From Methanogenium sp. MK-MG (GTDB lineage Archaea; Halobacteriota; Methanomicrobia; Methanomicrobiales; Methanomicrobiaceae), in NCBI RefSeq assembly GCF_009914725.1, contig NZ_JAAAWJ010000013.1, positions 1-43,951 on the forward strand: a DNA stretch of 43,951 nt. The letters run 5' to 3'. The notes under the pieces were generated by a model. The model made no database searches. It saw only the letters and a list, made by a program, of their open reading frames with translations, and had not been told where the DNA came from. Every line of letters starts with the position of its first letter. The first letter of the stretch is position 1. Both the position numbers and the translations under genes were made by a program. Shown here piece after piece: positions 23,403 through 32,119 of this stretch.

Positions 23403-25532
23403 ATTACGTTTATCAATGAGCATGAGGAATTTGAGATTCGGGAGGCAGTTAATTCCTGGAACCGTTTATCGGAGACTCAGGTCAATAAACATGTGGATAA
23501 ATCCGTCCTAAGCTACAACGGTTTGGGGCTGCCAGTTAGGATGCGTCCTTTTTTTAATGCAGAATTTTTGAATCCGGGTGAAAAAATGTGGATTACATTG
23601 ATTCACAAGGATAATGGGATAAAATATAGTTCTTGTATCCGAATGGGGAATCATCTGGATGAAAATCGGCTCTCACCCACGCGCATATATTGGGATGAAA
23701 CCCTTGGCGATCTGATTGATGATCTGATTTCTGATGCCAATGATGGGTTAATATTGATTTTTGTTAAATCTACGTTGGAAAAAAATAAGTATTACATTAA
23801 AATTGAAAAGAGTGAATCACAATCTGAAAATGAACAGTTAAAACGTCCAATTCCAAAGCCTGATAGTCCTGTGCTGCCAGAGATTATCTCTGAAAAATCT
23901 CCGGAAAATATTTTTGATGATTCATTCACAAAACTCAAAGAGGAGGAAGGAACTCATTTCAAGCAGACACATGTAAGAGGATGGGAACCTTTAAAAAATG
24001 AAAATTTGATGAAATCAGGGCATGGAATAATCTTTACGCGAAATAAATTATCTCGTGAACAGGAATTATATACAGAAGTTCTCACGAATCAATTTCCATC
24101 TGGAATTAATCTCAATAATCAGCTTCAGGTCTTCAGGTGCATGGTTGCATTCAAGAAGGCCTTTTCTGAAAATTATAACGAAGAATGGATTGGCGATTAC
24201 GATCAATTTATCAAAGGGATTATAGAGATAACTGTTGCATGTGATGAAACGACACGGTTGTCGATCACATCATTGGATGCTTCAGATTCCTTACTGAATG
24301 AGATACTTGTTCAGGTAAATACTCTTTTTGAGTCAGGAGAAGTGATTGTTTCTTCTGATGAACTTTATATCAAGTTTAAGCAAAGGTTACTCCAAACAAA
24401 TATTTACAACTCCACTACATTAGAGAATGTTGTTAGATACTATATGAGGGGTAAATACAATTTCACTGATGGTTATATCTGTTCCCAAAAATTGTCAAAC
24501 CTGGATAGTTATATTTTTGACAGGGTATTAGCAACACTTCGGAAATTTTCCGGCCAAATGTCTCATAAGGAACTCATACATACACTCCCCCATTTTCCTG
24601 ATGAAAAAATTAGAGACTGCCTTAATAGTTCCTCTAAAGTTATCCGAGGAAAAAAAGGATATTATACCCATATCGATTGCTTTGATATTACGTTGCAAGA
24701 TAAGGAGTTACTCCTTACAACTATTACTGAAAATATGCAAGATAATGTGATAACCACTGCAGGTCTCTTCGATGCATATATGGCAATTAACCCTGATTTC
24801 TTTGATCGAAACCTCATAACAGATATTGTAACACTTGGTGACATTTTCAAGTATTGTTATCCATCAAAATATATCTATAAACGTGGCCAGATAATTTTTG
24901 GTGGTGGATCAATTCTCAGTTCAACCGAGAAGGTGATACGTCATCTCATGTCGATGAGATCTTTCACATACCGAGATATGGAGGAATTCGAAGATTCAAA
25001 TCATTACAATGTTGCTTGTCGGGGAGTTCTCAAACCAATCTTAAAAAAATATTTCCGTCTTGATGAAAATCGGTTTATTTCAATCGATCAGCTAGATATT
25101 TCCGAAAACGTATTAAACGAAATTGAAAATTTGCTCATGGATGAACTGCAAACAGGGTATGTCTGTTCTGCGAATATCAAAAATTATCTATCATATCCGT
25201 ATGTCGAATCCAATCCATGTACCCCATATCTTCTTGAGAGTATTATTAGGATTTACGGCAGCAAATTCAGATGCCCATTGAAGCTCATCGAATATTATAC
25301 TGGCTGCAAAAAACCCAGAGGGATTATTGTTATTGCGGACTCGGATTTTAAAAATTATACGGATATCCTGATAGATGTTCTAAAAAAGCAGAACAACCGG
25401 GAACCATTCAAGAATCAAATGGAAGCAATAGAATATCTTAAAGAAATAAATTATATGCAAACTGCCCCACGAGATGGATTATCAGGGATCTACTCCAAAG
25501 CGATTGCTAAATACGAATATTTTGGTATATAA
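23403..25532 (+). CDS. unknown large protein, first gene of the BREX-type operon (apparent AUU start)
   Basis: I do not recognise this protein of about 709 residues. The frame opens at 23391 and its first standard start is a GTG at 23493, without a ribosome binding site. The 30 codons before that GTG (ITFINEHEEFEIREAV...) read like protein and follow a perfect AAGGAGG, so ATT 23403 is the likely start. The first 130 residues are beta-rich (MWITLIHKDNGIKYSSCIRMG). A charged linker follows. The second half has repeated helix-rich blocks with tyrosine-ended hairpins (VIRGKKGYYTHID, KYIYKRGQIIFGGG, DENRFISIDQLD) that look like tandem winged-helix modules. Its stop abuts the BrxP ATG with no gap, so it is almost certainly co-translated and part of the system. 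A DNA-recognition or regulatory role is inference. Confidence 0.72.
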   Translation: MTFINEHEEFEIREAVNSWNRLSETQVNKHVDKSVLSYNGLGLPVRMRPFFNAEFLNPGEKMWITLIHKDNGIKYSSCIRMGNHLDENRLSPTRIYWDETLGDLIDDLISDANDGLILIFVKSTLEKNKYYIKIEKSESQSENEQLKRPIPKPDSPVLPEIISEKSPENIFDDSFTKLKEEEGTHFKQTHVRGWEPLKNENLMKSGHGIIFTRNKLSREQELYTEVLTNQFPSGINLNNQLQVFRCMVAFKKAFSENYNEEWIGDYDQFIKGIIEITVACDETTRLSITSLDASDSLLNEILVQVNTLFESGEVIVSSDELYIKFKQRLLQTNIYNSTTLENVVRYYMRGKYNFTDGYICSQKLSNLDSYIFDRVLATLRKFSGQMSHKELIHTLPHFPDEKIRDCLNSSSKVIRGKKGYYTHIDCFDITLQDKELLLTTITENMQDNVITTAGLFDAYMAINPDFFDRNLITDIVTLGDIFKYCYPSKYIYKRGQIIFGGGSILSSTEKVIRHLMSMRSFTYRDMEEFEDSNHYNVACRGVLKPILKKYFRLDENRFISIDQLDISENVLNEIENLLMDELQTGYVCSANIKNYLSYPYVESNPCTPYLLESIIRIYGSKFRCPLKLIEYYTGCKKPRGIIVIADSDFKNYTDILIDVLKKQNNREPFKNQMEAIEYLKEINYMQTAPRDGLSGIYSKAIAKYEYFGI

Positions 25533-27905
25533 ATGTACAAATATGAATGGGATCCAGAAACAGGTGGATATCTACTTACAACAACTTCTGAGAGTACTGT
25601 TGGAAAAGAACTCAGGCCGGTATATTCTTCTGAATTGGATTTACTTGGATTTGATGAATATTGGACTTATCCAAGAGATGATACAAAACCTTTGCTCTGG
25701 GCAGAAAATAACCTCTATTATTATTTAGGAAGAGTCGTTGGTAAAACGAGTGGTGGAAGCCTCTATAATCGACCCACACTAAAAATTATCGAGGATGGAT
25801 TGGAATTAACCTTTGTAGATATACCGCTAATGGTGAAGAAAAATCGTGTCATAATGGATGCTCTTGTTCATGACACACTTCTCACGATTTATACTACATA
25901 TCATCAGTTCAAAAATAGAATTGATATTTTTTACGTTGCATTCAGTGGAGGAAAAGATTCAATCGTCGCACTTGATTTAGTACATCGAACTCTTCCAAAA
26001 AATGAATTTCTGGCCTTGTTTGGAGATACAGACATGGAACTTCCAGATACCTATTTGTTTATGGAAGTTATCCGGAAGTATTACAGCGACATCTCATTTC
26101 ATGTGGCTCGTGCTGAAATATCCTCTGTTGAGTCTTGGAAGATCTTTGGTCCACCAGCACGTGGAATCCGCTGGTGTTGCAGTGTGCATAAGACAGCTCC
26201 ACAAATCCGGTATTTACGTAATTTATTCCAAAAACCAAACGTTAGAGGGATGGCTTTTACGGGAATTCGGGCAGAAGAAAGTAATGCCCGTTCCTCATAT
26301 GATATGGTGAGTGTCAGTAAGAAGCACCCTGGACAGGCAAGTTGCCATCCAATTCTTCAATGGAATTCTGCAGAACTTTACCTATATATCTATGGAAATA
26401 ATCTCCCTCTCAATGAAGCATATAAAAAAGGGAATTCGCGTGTAGGTTGTCTATTATGTCCAATGTCAGGAGGGAAACATGAGTTCATCAAAATGTCTTG
26501 TTATCCCGGCGTGATGACAAAGTACCTGGACATAATCAAGAATACCAGTTCAAAAACCTTTGATCGATTATCTGATATGGATCACTTCATAGAAGATGGA
26601 GGATGGAAAGTACGTCGTTCTGGACGTGAACTAAAAATTGGTACAAACCTCGTTGAAGTGGTAAATACTAAAAAAGAACTACGAATCACCACCAAAGGAC
26701 CGGCAGATGACTGGAAGGAATGGATAAAAACACTTGGGGAGTTCTGTCAGATAGAAGAGAATTGCTATCTTGTAACATATAATGGTGCAACATATCGCTT
26801 TACTGTTACCGAAAATGAGAATCAGTCCCTGGAAGTGGTTTTACCACTAATTGGGGGAGGAAAAAGTGAGATATATTTTGTATCACTGTTCAAAAATGTC
26901 TTTCGCAAAGCTGCCTATTGCAGAAGATGCGGAGTATGTGTTGCAGAATGCAAGTTTGGGTGTATCACCATGGGCCCAGACTCAACAAAAATTGAAAGCA
27001 GTGAATGCAAGCACTGTTGTCAATGCCTTAAGATAGATTACGGATGCTTATTATGCTCCTCAATTAAATTACCTCTAAGCAAAGGAAATGAAAAAATGGC
27101 TGGAATGGATAGATACATGACATTTGGATTCCGGAAAGAATGGCTTGATTCATATTTCAAAGATCCTGATCAATTCTGGGATCATAATGATTTAGGAAGT
27201 AAGATGGTTCCGGTATTCAAAAAATTTTTACGGGATGCGGGTATTGTCTCTGAGAAAAGAGATCTTACAATTACCAGGACAGGACAACTGCTCAGGACTA
27301 TTGGTTCTGATTCTGAGGCCACATGGGCAATTATTCTGATTAATCTCTCATATACTCCTCAAATAGGGTGGTATGTAAAAAATATTATTCCTGGTACCAT
27401 TTATACAATGCAAGATCTCAAGGCGCTCCTTCCCGAAGATATCAAAGACACAGTGAAACGTAATATTGTGAGTGCTTACCGTAATATTATGGTACAGACA
27501 CCGCTTGGAAGCCAGATTGGACTTGGTCACCCCCAAAAATCCGGTTCAAACGTAAAATCTGTGGAGAGAATAAAATGGGAACATCCAATTCCTGAAGTAA
27601 TATTATATGCCTTCTACAGATATGCAGAAGAAAATATTCAGGAAGATAATAGTATTCATGACAATGATAACTACCGGTTTACGTTAACTGAGATCTTATC
27701 AGAAGATCCAGACATTTCCGGATTGAGTCCCTCACAGATTTTTGATATCGATAGAGATACATTCAGGCATATTCTGGAAGGATTGTCTATAGAGTATTCA
27801 GAGTATATTTCAACTTCGTTTACCCATGATTTAGACAATATTGTCCTTTCTCCAAATAAAACATCAGCAGAGGTACTTGAACTCGTAATGACGGAGATAA
27901 TATAA
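25533..27905 (+). CDS. brxP: BrxP-like phosphoadenosine phosphosulfate reductase-family protein (BREX type 4)
   Basis: The 790-residue protein has an N-terminal domain (1-130), then an ATP-pyrophosphatase PP-loop SGGKDS (138-143), followed by WCCSVHK (214-220), GIRAEES (244-250), CHPI (271-274) and CLLC (306-309): the nucleotide and Fe-S ligands of the PAPS-reductase/DndC superfamily. A second cysteine-rich region, CRRCGVCVAEC (463-473) and CKHCCQC (492-498) with C505 and C508, looks like an 8-Cys ferredoxin-type cluster pair. The C-terminal 280 residues are helical and not recognised. In type 4 BREX this protein stands where PglX methyltransferase occurs in type 1, and it may mark host DNA by sulfur chemistry, as DndC does; that is family inference. 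Its stop overlaps the start of the ATPase gene by one base. Confidence 0.85.
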   Translation: MYKYEWDPETGGYLLTTTSESTVGKELRPVYSSELDLLGFDEYWTYPRDDTKPLLWAENNLYYYLGRVVGKTSGGSLYNRPTLKIIEDGLELTFVDIPLMVKKNRVIMDALVHDTLLTIYTTYHQFKNRIDIFYVAFSGGKDSIVALDLVHRTLPKNEFLALFGDTDMELPDTYLFMEVIRKYYSDISFHVARAEISSVESWKIFGPPARGIRWCCSVHKTAPQIRYLRNLFQKPNVRGMAFTGIRAEESNARSSYDMVSVSKKHPGQASCHPILQWNSAELYLYIYGNNLPLNEAYKKGNSRVGCLLCPMSGGKHEFIKMSCYPGVMTKYLDIIKNTSSKTFDRLSDMDHFIEDGGWKVRRSGRELKIGTNLVEVVNTKKELRITTKGPADDWKEWIKTLGEFCQIEENCYLVTYNGATYRFTVTENENQSLEVVLPLIGGGKSEIYFVSLFKNVFRKAAYCRRCGVCVAECKFGCITMGPDSTKIESSECKHCCQCLKIDYGCLLCSSIKLPLSKGNEKMAGMDRYMTFGFRKEWLDSYFKDPDQFWDHNDLGSKMVPVFKKFLRDAGIVSEKRDLTITRTGQLLRTIGSDSEATWAIILINLSYTPQIGWYVKNIIPGTIYTMQDLKALLPEDIKDTVKRNIVSAYRNIMVQTPLGSQIGLGHPQKSGSNVKSVERIKWEHPIPEVILYAFYRYAEENIQEDNSIHDNDNYRFTLTEILSEDPDISGLSPSQIFDIDRDTFRHILEGLSIEYSEYISTSFTHDLDNIVLSPNKTSAEVLELVMTEII

Positions 27906-30900
27906 TGGGCAATGATATGACCAACATTTTATATGATAATTTTTTTGATATTGACCCAAATTATTTCCCCATGATGACAGAAGAGCTCATCAAATCTGAA
28001 GATGGGAAATGGAAAGGATTCTATCCACATGAAAAATTTGTCGAATTAATTAAACATACCGTAAATACACTCAATCGTCACGAAAAACAATCCCTCTGGG
28101 TCACAGGGTCATATGGGACAGGAAAATCACATGCAGTTTTAACGATAAAATGTATGCTTGAAGCGAAAAAAGAGGATGTAACCGAGTATTTTGAGAAGAA
28201 TGATCTCGATATGGACCTCTGCAGTCGTCTTAACAACCTAAAAGGACAAGGGCATATTCTCACCGTGTACCGGAATGGATCGGAAAGTATTGACTCAACA
28301 GCAGCTCTTACTCTTGCAATTCAGAGCAGTATCAAAAAGGCACTGAAAGAGCAGGGTATTAAAAATAACTCAAATATTACATTAAAAGAAACAATTGTCA
28401 ATAGATTAACTACAAAAGAAATTTATTCAAATTATATCGACAAATTGATGCAGGAAAAATACAATTATCTCTTTTCACCCTATTCTGATGTTACAAGTTT
28501 TCTTGAGGCAATTAAAAACCCTGATGATGAAAAATCAAATCAGCTCATCAATAAATATCTCGATATGCTCAATATGGAGGGGATAAGCGGACATCCAATC
28601 GAACCAAATGACTTAGTTCGGTGGATTGATGAAGTTATCAAGGCAAATAATTTAACTTCTATTTTCTTTATCTGGGATGAATTTACTGAATTTTTCAAGA
28701 TTAATCAAAATAAACTCACAGGTCTTCAGGAAATTGCGGAATCTACACAACATATGCCATTTGTTCTGATGCTGGTTACCCATATTTCCGGAAAACAATT
28801 GCCATTAGGTGATTCCAAAAAAATTTCAGATCGCTTTGCTCCCCCAATTGAGATAAGTCTCCCAGATAATACCGCGTTTAAACTCATGGGGAAAGCACTT
28901 GCAGTAAAGGATAATCAGGAGGTCCGTTCACAGTGGCAAACCCTTAGAAGTGAACTTTGGAGTAACGTATGCAATTCTGGCAAGCTCGTTATCAGATCAA
29001 CAAATAATAAAGTGACAGAAAATGATTTTAAGGAAATATTACCGTTCCACCCATATGCAGCTCTTATTCTTAAACATCTTTCCGCCCGTTTCAACTCCAA
29101 TCAAAGAAGTATGTTCGAGTTCATAAAAGGAGGGGAAACAGAATCAGAATCCATAAGTTTCAAGTCATTTATTCACCAAACCGGACCTTTCTCCCCCATC
29201 CCGTATCTTACCTGTGACAAATTATGGGATTACTTCTACAGTAGTGACAAAGCCAGATTAGATACGGAACTTAAGGATTTATTGAACACATACAATATTC
29301 ATAAGGACAACAAGGCATTTGATTCAGATACATTGTTGATCTTAAAAACAACCCTGCTTCTTCAGGGTCTTTCAAATCAAGCATGGAATGTCCCGATACT
29401 GAAGCCAACACTGAATAATTTGACATATGCCTTTGAAGGAACCGATCTCGCAAAAGTTCGAATAGAACAGATCCTTATGATTCTCATAGAAAAGGGTGTT
29501 TTATCTTCACATCCCGGCAAAAATGGAGAACTGGAATATGTCGCTCTTCGTGCTAACAGTGACACTGCGGTGATCAGTCAGTTAATACAGGAAATTTCAA
29601 AAAAATATACAACGCTGGAACTTATTCAAAAGAACAATGATATCGAAAAGGTATTTGAATTACCTGAGGAACTCTTTCTTCGGTATGAATCATCATATTT
29701 AACGACCACCAACATTGACGTTGCGTTAAAACGGAAAGTGAATATTCCTCCAAACAAAATCCGATTGTTTTTCACCTTTGCTAAAGATGATCAGGAAGCA
29801 AGCATCATTAATGAAAAAATCCAGAATTTCCTATCGACAGGTCTGGATTCAGGAATAATTATTGTAGACACGTCATTATCTTCGCTTAAATCCAAAAATT
29901 ATGATGACATTGTTGAGTGTCTGGCAAATGTGCGTTACTGGAAAGATAAGAATATTTCAAAACAAGTTATTGCATTTGAAAGTCGGGTAAATGATATAAT
30001 TACTCAATGGAATAATGAACTCATAAATGGAGTCTTCGTTCTCTATGATGCTTCCCATAATGGACAGAAATTCTATAGTTTTGATTTACTTACCAAGCAA
30101 CTAAGGCAGATCAATGAAGAACGTTTCCCGAAAGGGATTGAACGTCTTTCCAACTCGAAGACATTGCGTTCTATACAGCAATCAAAGAATGGAGCAATTA
30201 TGGCAGCATCTGGTGGTGAAAAACCATCAGGAAGGTTTAATGCTCTTGCCCAGCCTCTTTCTGAGATTTGGACTGATAATAATTATTGGGAGCACACACC
30301 AGATCATCTCTTATCACAGATTAAAAATGATCTTAATATTTTCATGGATAAGAGGTTTACCAAAGATGGAAAGGCAGATATATATGATATATGGAACTTC
30401 CTGACACGTCCGCCCTATGGATTTCTCCCATGCAGTTTGAGTGCTTTTGTTCTTGGTTTCCTTCTTCGGGAATATGCAAATGACCAGTATACCTGGTCTA
30501 ACGGTTCAATAGCAGAGCCAATGTCAGCTGAAAAGCTTGGAGAACTCGTAGATGGTGCCATAAAATCTACGCATGGAACCCGGCCGTCTTCTCGATATAT
30601 TGTACAAATGACTGAGGAAGAAAAAGAATTTATGAACTCTTCTGCGTTCGTATTCAATGTTTCTCACGTCCAGTGTACCTCAATTGAAAATACCCGTAAC
30701 AAGATCATCAATGCAATAAAAGGACTTCAGTATCCACTTTGGGCATTAAATAACTATATCGATTCACAAAATACCACACAAAAAGATGTTCTCAAAAGTA
30801 TCATTGATGATTACTGTTCTATTTCAAGTAGTTCTCCGGATGCTAAACAGATTGTTAAAACAAAAGTTAATTCAATTGGGAAAGCATTTCAGCAACATGC

Positions 30901-32095
30901 TGGTTTGAGCAATGCTGTCCGGGATCTAATCACGCCCAAAAACACAAGAGAAGGCATGGATCTCTATGTTCAGGTCACGTATCCGGACTTAATTACAATT
31001 GCACAATCACTGAATGATAACAATTATCTTGAGGCCATTAAGAAAAGATTCAGTGCGGATAGTGCCTGGTTGTGGTGCAGCGATGACATCGATAATGCAA
31101 TCATGGAAGTTGTCAGTGATTACCGGATTTTTGATTCAAGTAATCATTTCATTGGCACGAAAACATCAATCCAGGATGTAATTAGGGAGTGGAGTAATAA
31201 ATTAAATGAGATCCGTCTTCCTTTTGATATTATCTTGTCCTCCGAGGAACAGTTAACAAAACCACTCACCATGCTCTTTAACATGTGTAAGACAAAAGCA
31301 CTCTCATCTTCCGATAAAAAGGAACTGAGTGATGCGTTACAGTCATACAAAATAGAGTTGGATGAATTTTTTTGTTCTGACACTCAAATCAGAATATTCA
31401 ATGAGAAATTTTATGATAAATTCGCCAATCTAAGTATGGATCAAATTCAGGAGTTGTATTTATCTCTTCCAAGGGGGCAGATTTATCAGTCAAAAATAGA
31501 ATATGAGCAGCGTGTTGCGACTAAAATTGAAGATCTTCGCTGTGTTCAGCTCTATCAGCATCTGGAAAGTGAATGGTATAGAATATCCGGAGAAGTGGAT
31601 CCAAAAGTATGGTCTAACAAGTATGAACTGCCGATACTGTATCTTTTCGATGATGAACCAGGAAAAGCAAGAGACCTTTGTTCTATTCTATTAAATAAAG
31701 GGTCCAGCGATGAATCAAAAATAGAGGACGCAATGGAGTTCCTCAACACCTGTCCTGACTTTGCAAAGATTACAGATACGGAGTATATCCATAAGGTATT
31801 CCAGAAAAAAATACTCCGGGATTACGAGTATGTAATTGAATCAGAGAATATTCCTTCACTCATTTTAGAGTTAAAGTCTAAAGTCGATGAAAATATTTAC
31901 TCATGGGCTGACAAAAGAGCTCGGGTAGATGAGGTGGTGAAGGACTTTGCAAAAGAATCATATCGTAATTCTGGATTTATGAAAGCATTCGCAAAGATTG
32001 ATAATATGCCCCCGGATGATGCAAAAAATTATCTCAAAGATCTTATCAAAAACGATCTGCAGGTAGGTATTGCAATCATCAGGCGTTTGGAATAA
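27905..32095 (+). CDS. brxC: BrxC/PglY-type P-loop ATPase of BREX
   Basis: The 1396-residue protein has Walker A GSYGTGKSH (68-76) and Walker B FFIWDEFTEFF (254-264), each as in the large BrxC/PglY ATPases (about 1200-1400 residues). The rest is a long alpha-helical body with coiled-coil-prone stretches. In BREX this ATPase is needed for host marking and phage exclusion, probably as an oligomer on DNA. Start ATG 27905 overlaps the BrxP stop (TAATG). The gene ends 24 nt before pglZ. Codon use is AT-rich like its neighbours and unlike the flanking core genome. Confidence 0.87.
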   Translation: MGNDMTNILYDNFFDIDPNYFPMMTEELIKSEDGKWKGFYPHEKFVELIKHTVNTLNRHEKQSLWVTGSYGTGKSHAVLTIKCMLEAKKEDVTEYFEKNDLDMDLCSRLNNLKGQGHILTVYRNGSESIDSTAALTLAIQSSIKKALKEQGIKNNSNITLKETIVNRLTTKEIYSNYIDKLMQEKYNYLFSPYSDVTSFLEAIKNPDDEKSNQLINKYLDMLNMEGISGHPIEPNDLVRWIDEVIKANNLTSIFFIWDEFTEFFKINQNKLTGLQEIAESTQHMPFVLMLVTHISGKQLPLGDSKKISDRFAPPIEISLPDNTAFKLMGKALAVKDNQEVRSQWQTLRSELWSNVCNSGKLVIRSTNNKVTENDFKEILPFHPYAALILKHLSARFNSNQRSMFEFIKGGETESESISFKSFIHQTGPFSPIPYLTCDKLWDYFYSSDKARLDTELKDLLNTYNIHKDNKAFDSDTLLILKTTLLLQGLSNQAWNVPILKPTLNNLTYAFEGTDLAKVRIEQILMILIEKGVLSSHPGKNGELEYVALRANSDTAVISQLIQEISKKYTTLELIQKNNDIEKVFELPEELFLRYESSYLTTTNIDVALKRKVNIPPNKIRLFFTFAKDDQEASIINEKIQNFLSTGLDSGIIIVDTSLSSLKSKNYDDIVECLANVRYWKDKNISKQVIAFESRVNDIITQWNNELINGVFVLYDASHNGQKFYSFDLLTKQLRQINEERFPKGIERLSNSKTLRSIQQSKNGAIMAASGGEKPSGRFNALAQPLSEIWTDNNYWEHTPDHLLSQIKNDLNIFMDKRFTKDGKADIYDIWNFLTRPPYGFLPCSLSAFVLGFLLREYANDQYTWSNGSIAEPMSAEKLGELVDGAIKSTHGTRPSSRYIVQMTEEEKEFMNSSAFVFNVSHVQCTSIENTRNKIINAIKGLQYPLWALNNYIDSQNTTQKDVLKSIIDDYCSISSSSPDAKQIVKTKVNSIGKAFQQHAGLSNAVRDLITPKNTREGMDLYVQVTYPDLITIAQSLNDNNYLEAIKKRFSADSAWLWCSDDIDNAIMEVVSDYRIFDSSNHFIGTKTSIQDVIREWSNKLNEIRLPFDIILSSEEQLTKPLTMLFNMCKTKALSSSDKKELSDALQSYKIELDEFFCSDTQIRIFNEKFYDKFANLSMDQIQELYLSLPRGQIYQSKIEYEQRVATKIEDLRCVQLYQHLESEWYRISGEVDPKVWSNKYELPILYLFDDEPGKARDLCSILLNKGSSDESKIEDAMEFLNTCPDFAKITDTEYIHKVFQKKILRDYEYVIESENIPSLILELKSKVDENIYSWADKRARVDEVVKDFAKESYRNSGFMKAFAKIDNMPPDDAKNYLKDLIKNDLQVGIAIIRRLE

Positions 32096-32119
32096 TCCTG
32101 AAAATGTTGGATTAATATC

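Noticed and set aside
25533-27905. Calling the PP-loop protein DndC and the locus a Dnd phosphorothioation system
   Set aside because: No DndB, DndD or DndE companions are visible, whereas PglZ, BrxC and BrxL neighbours define BREX.
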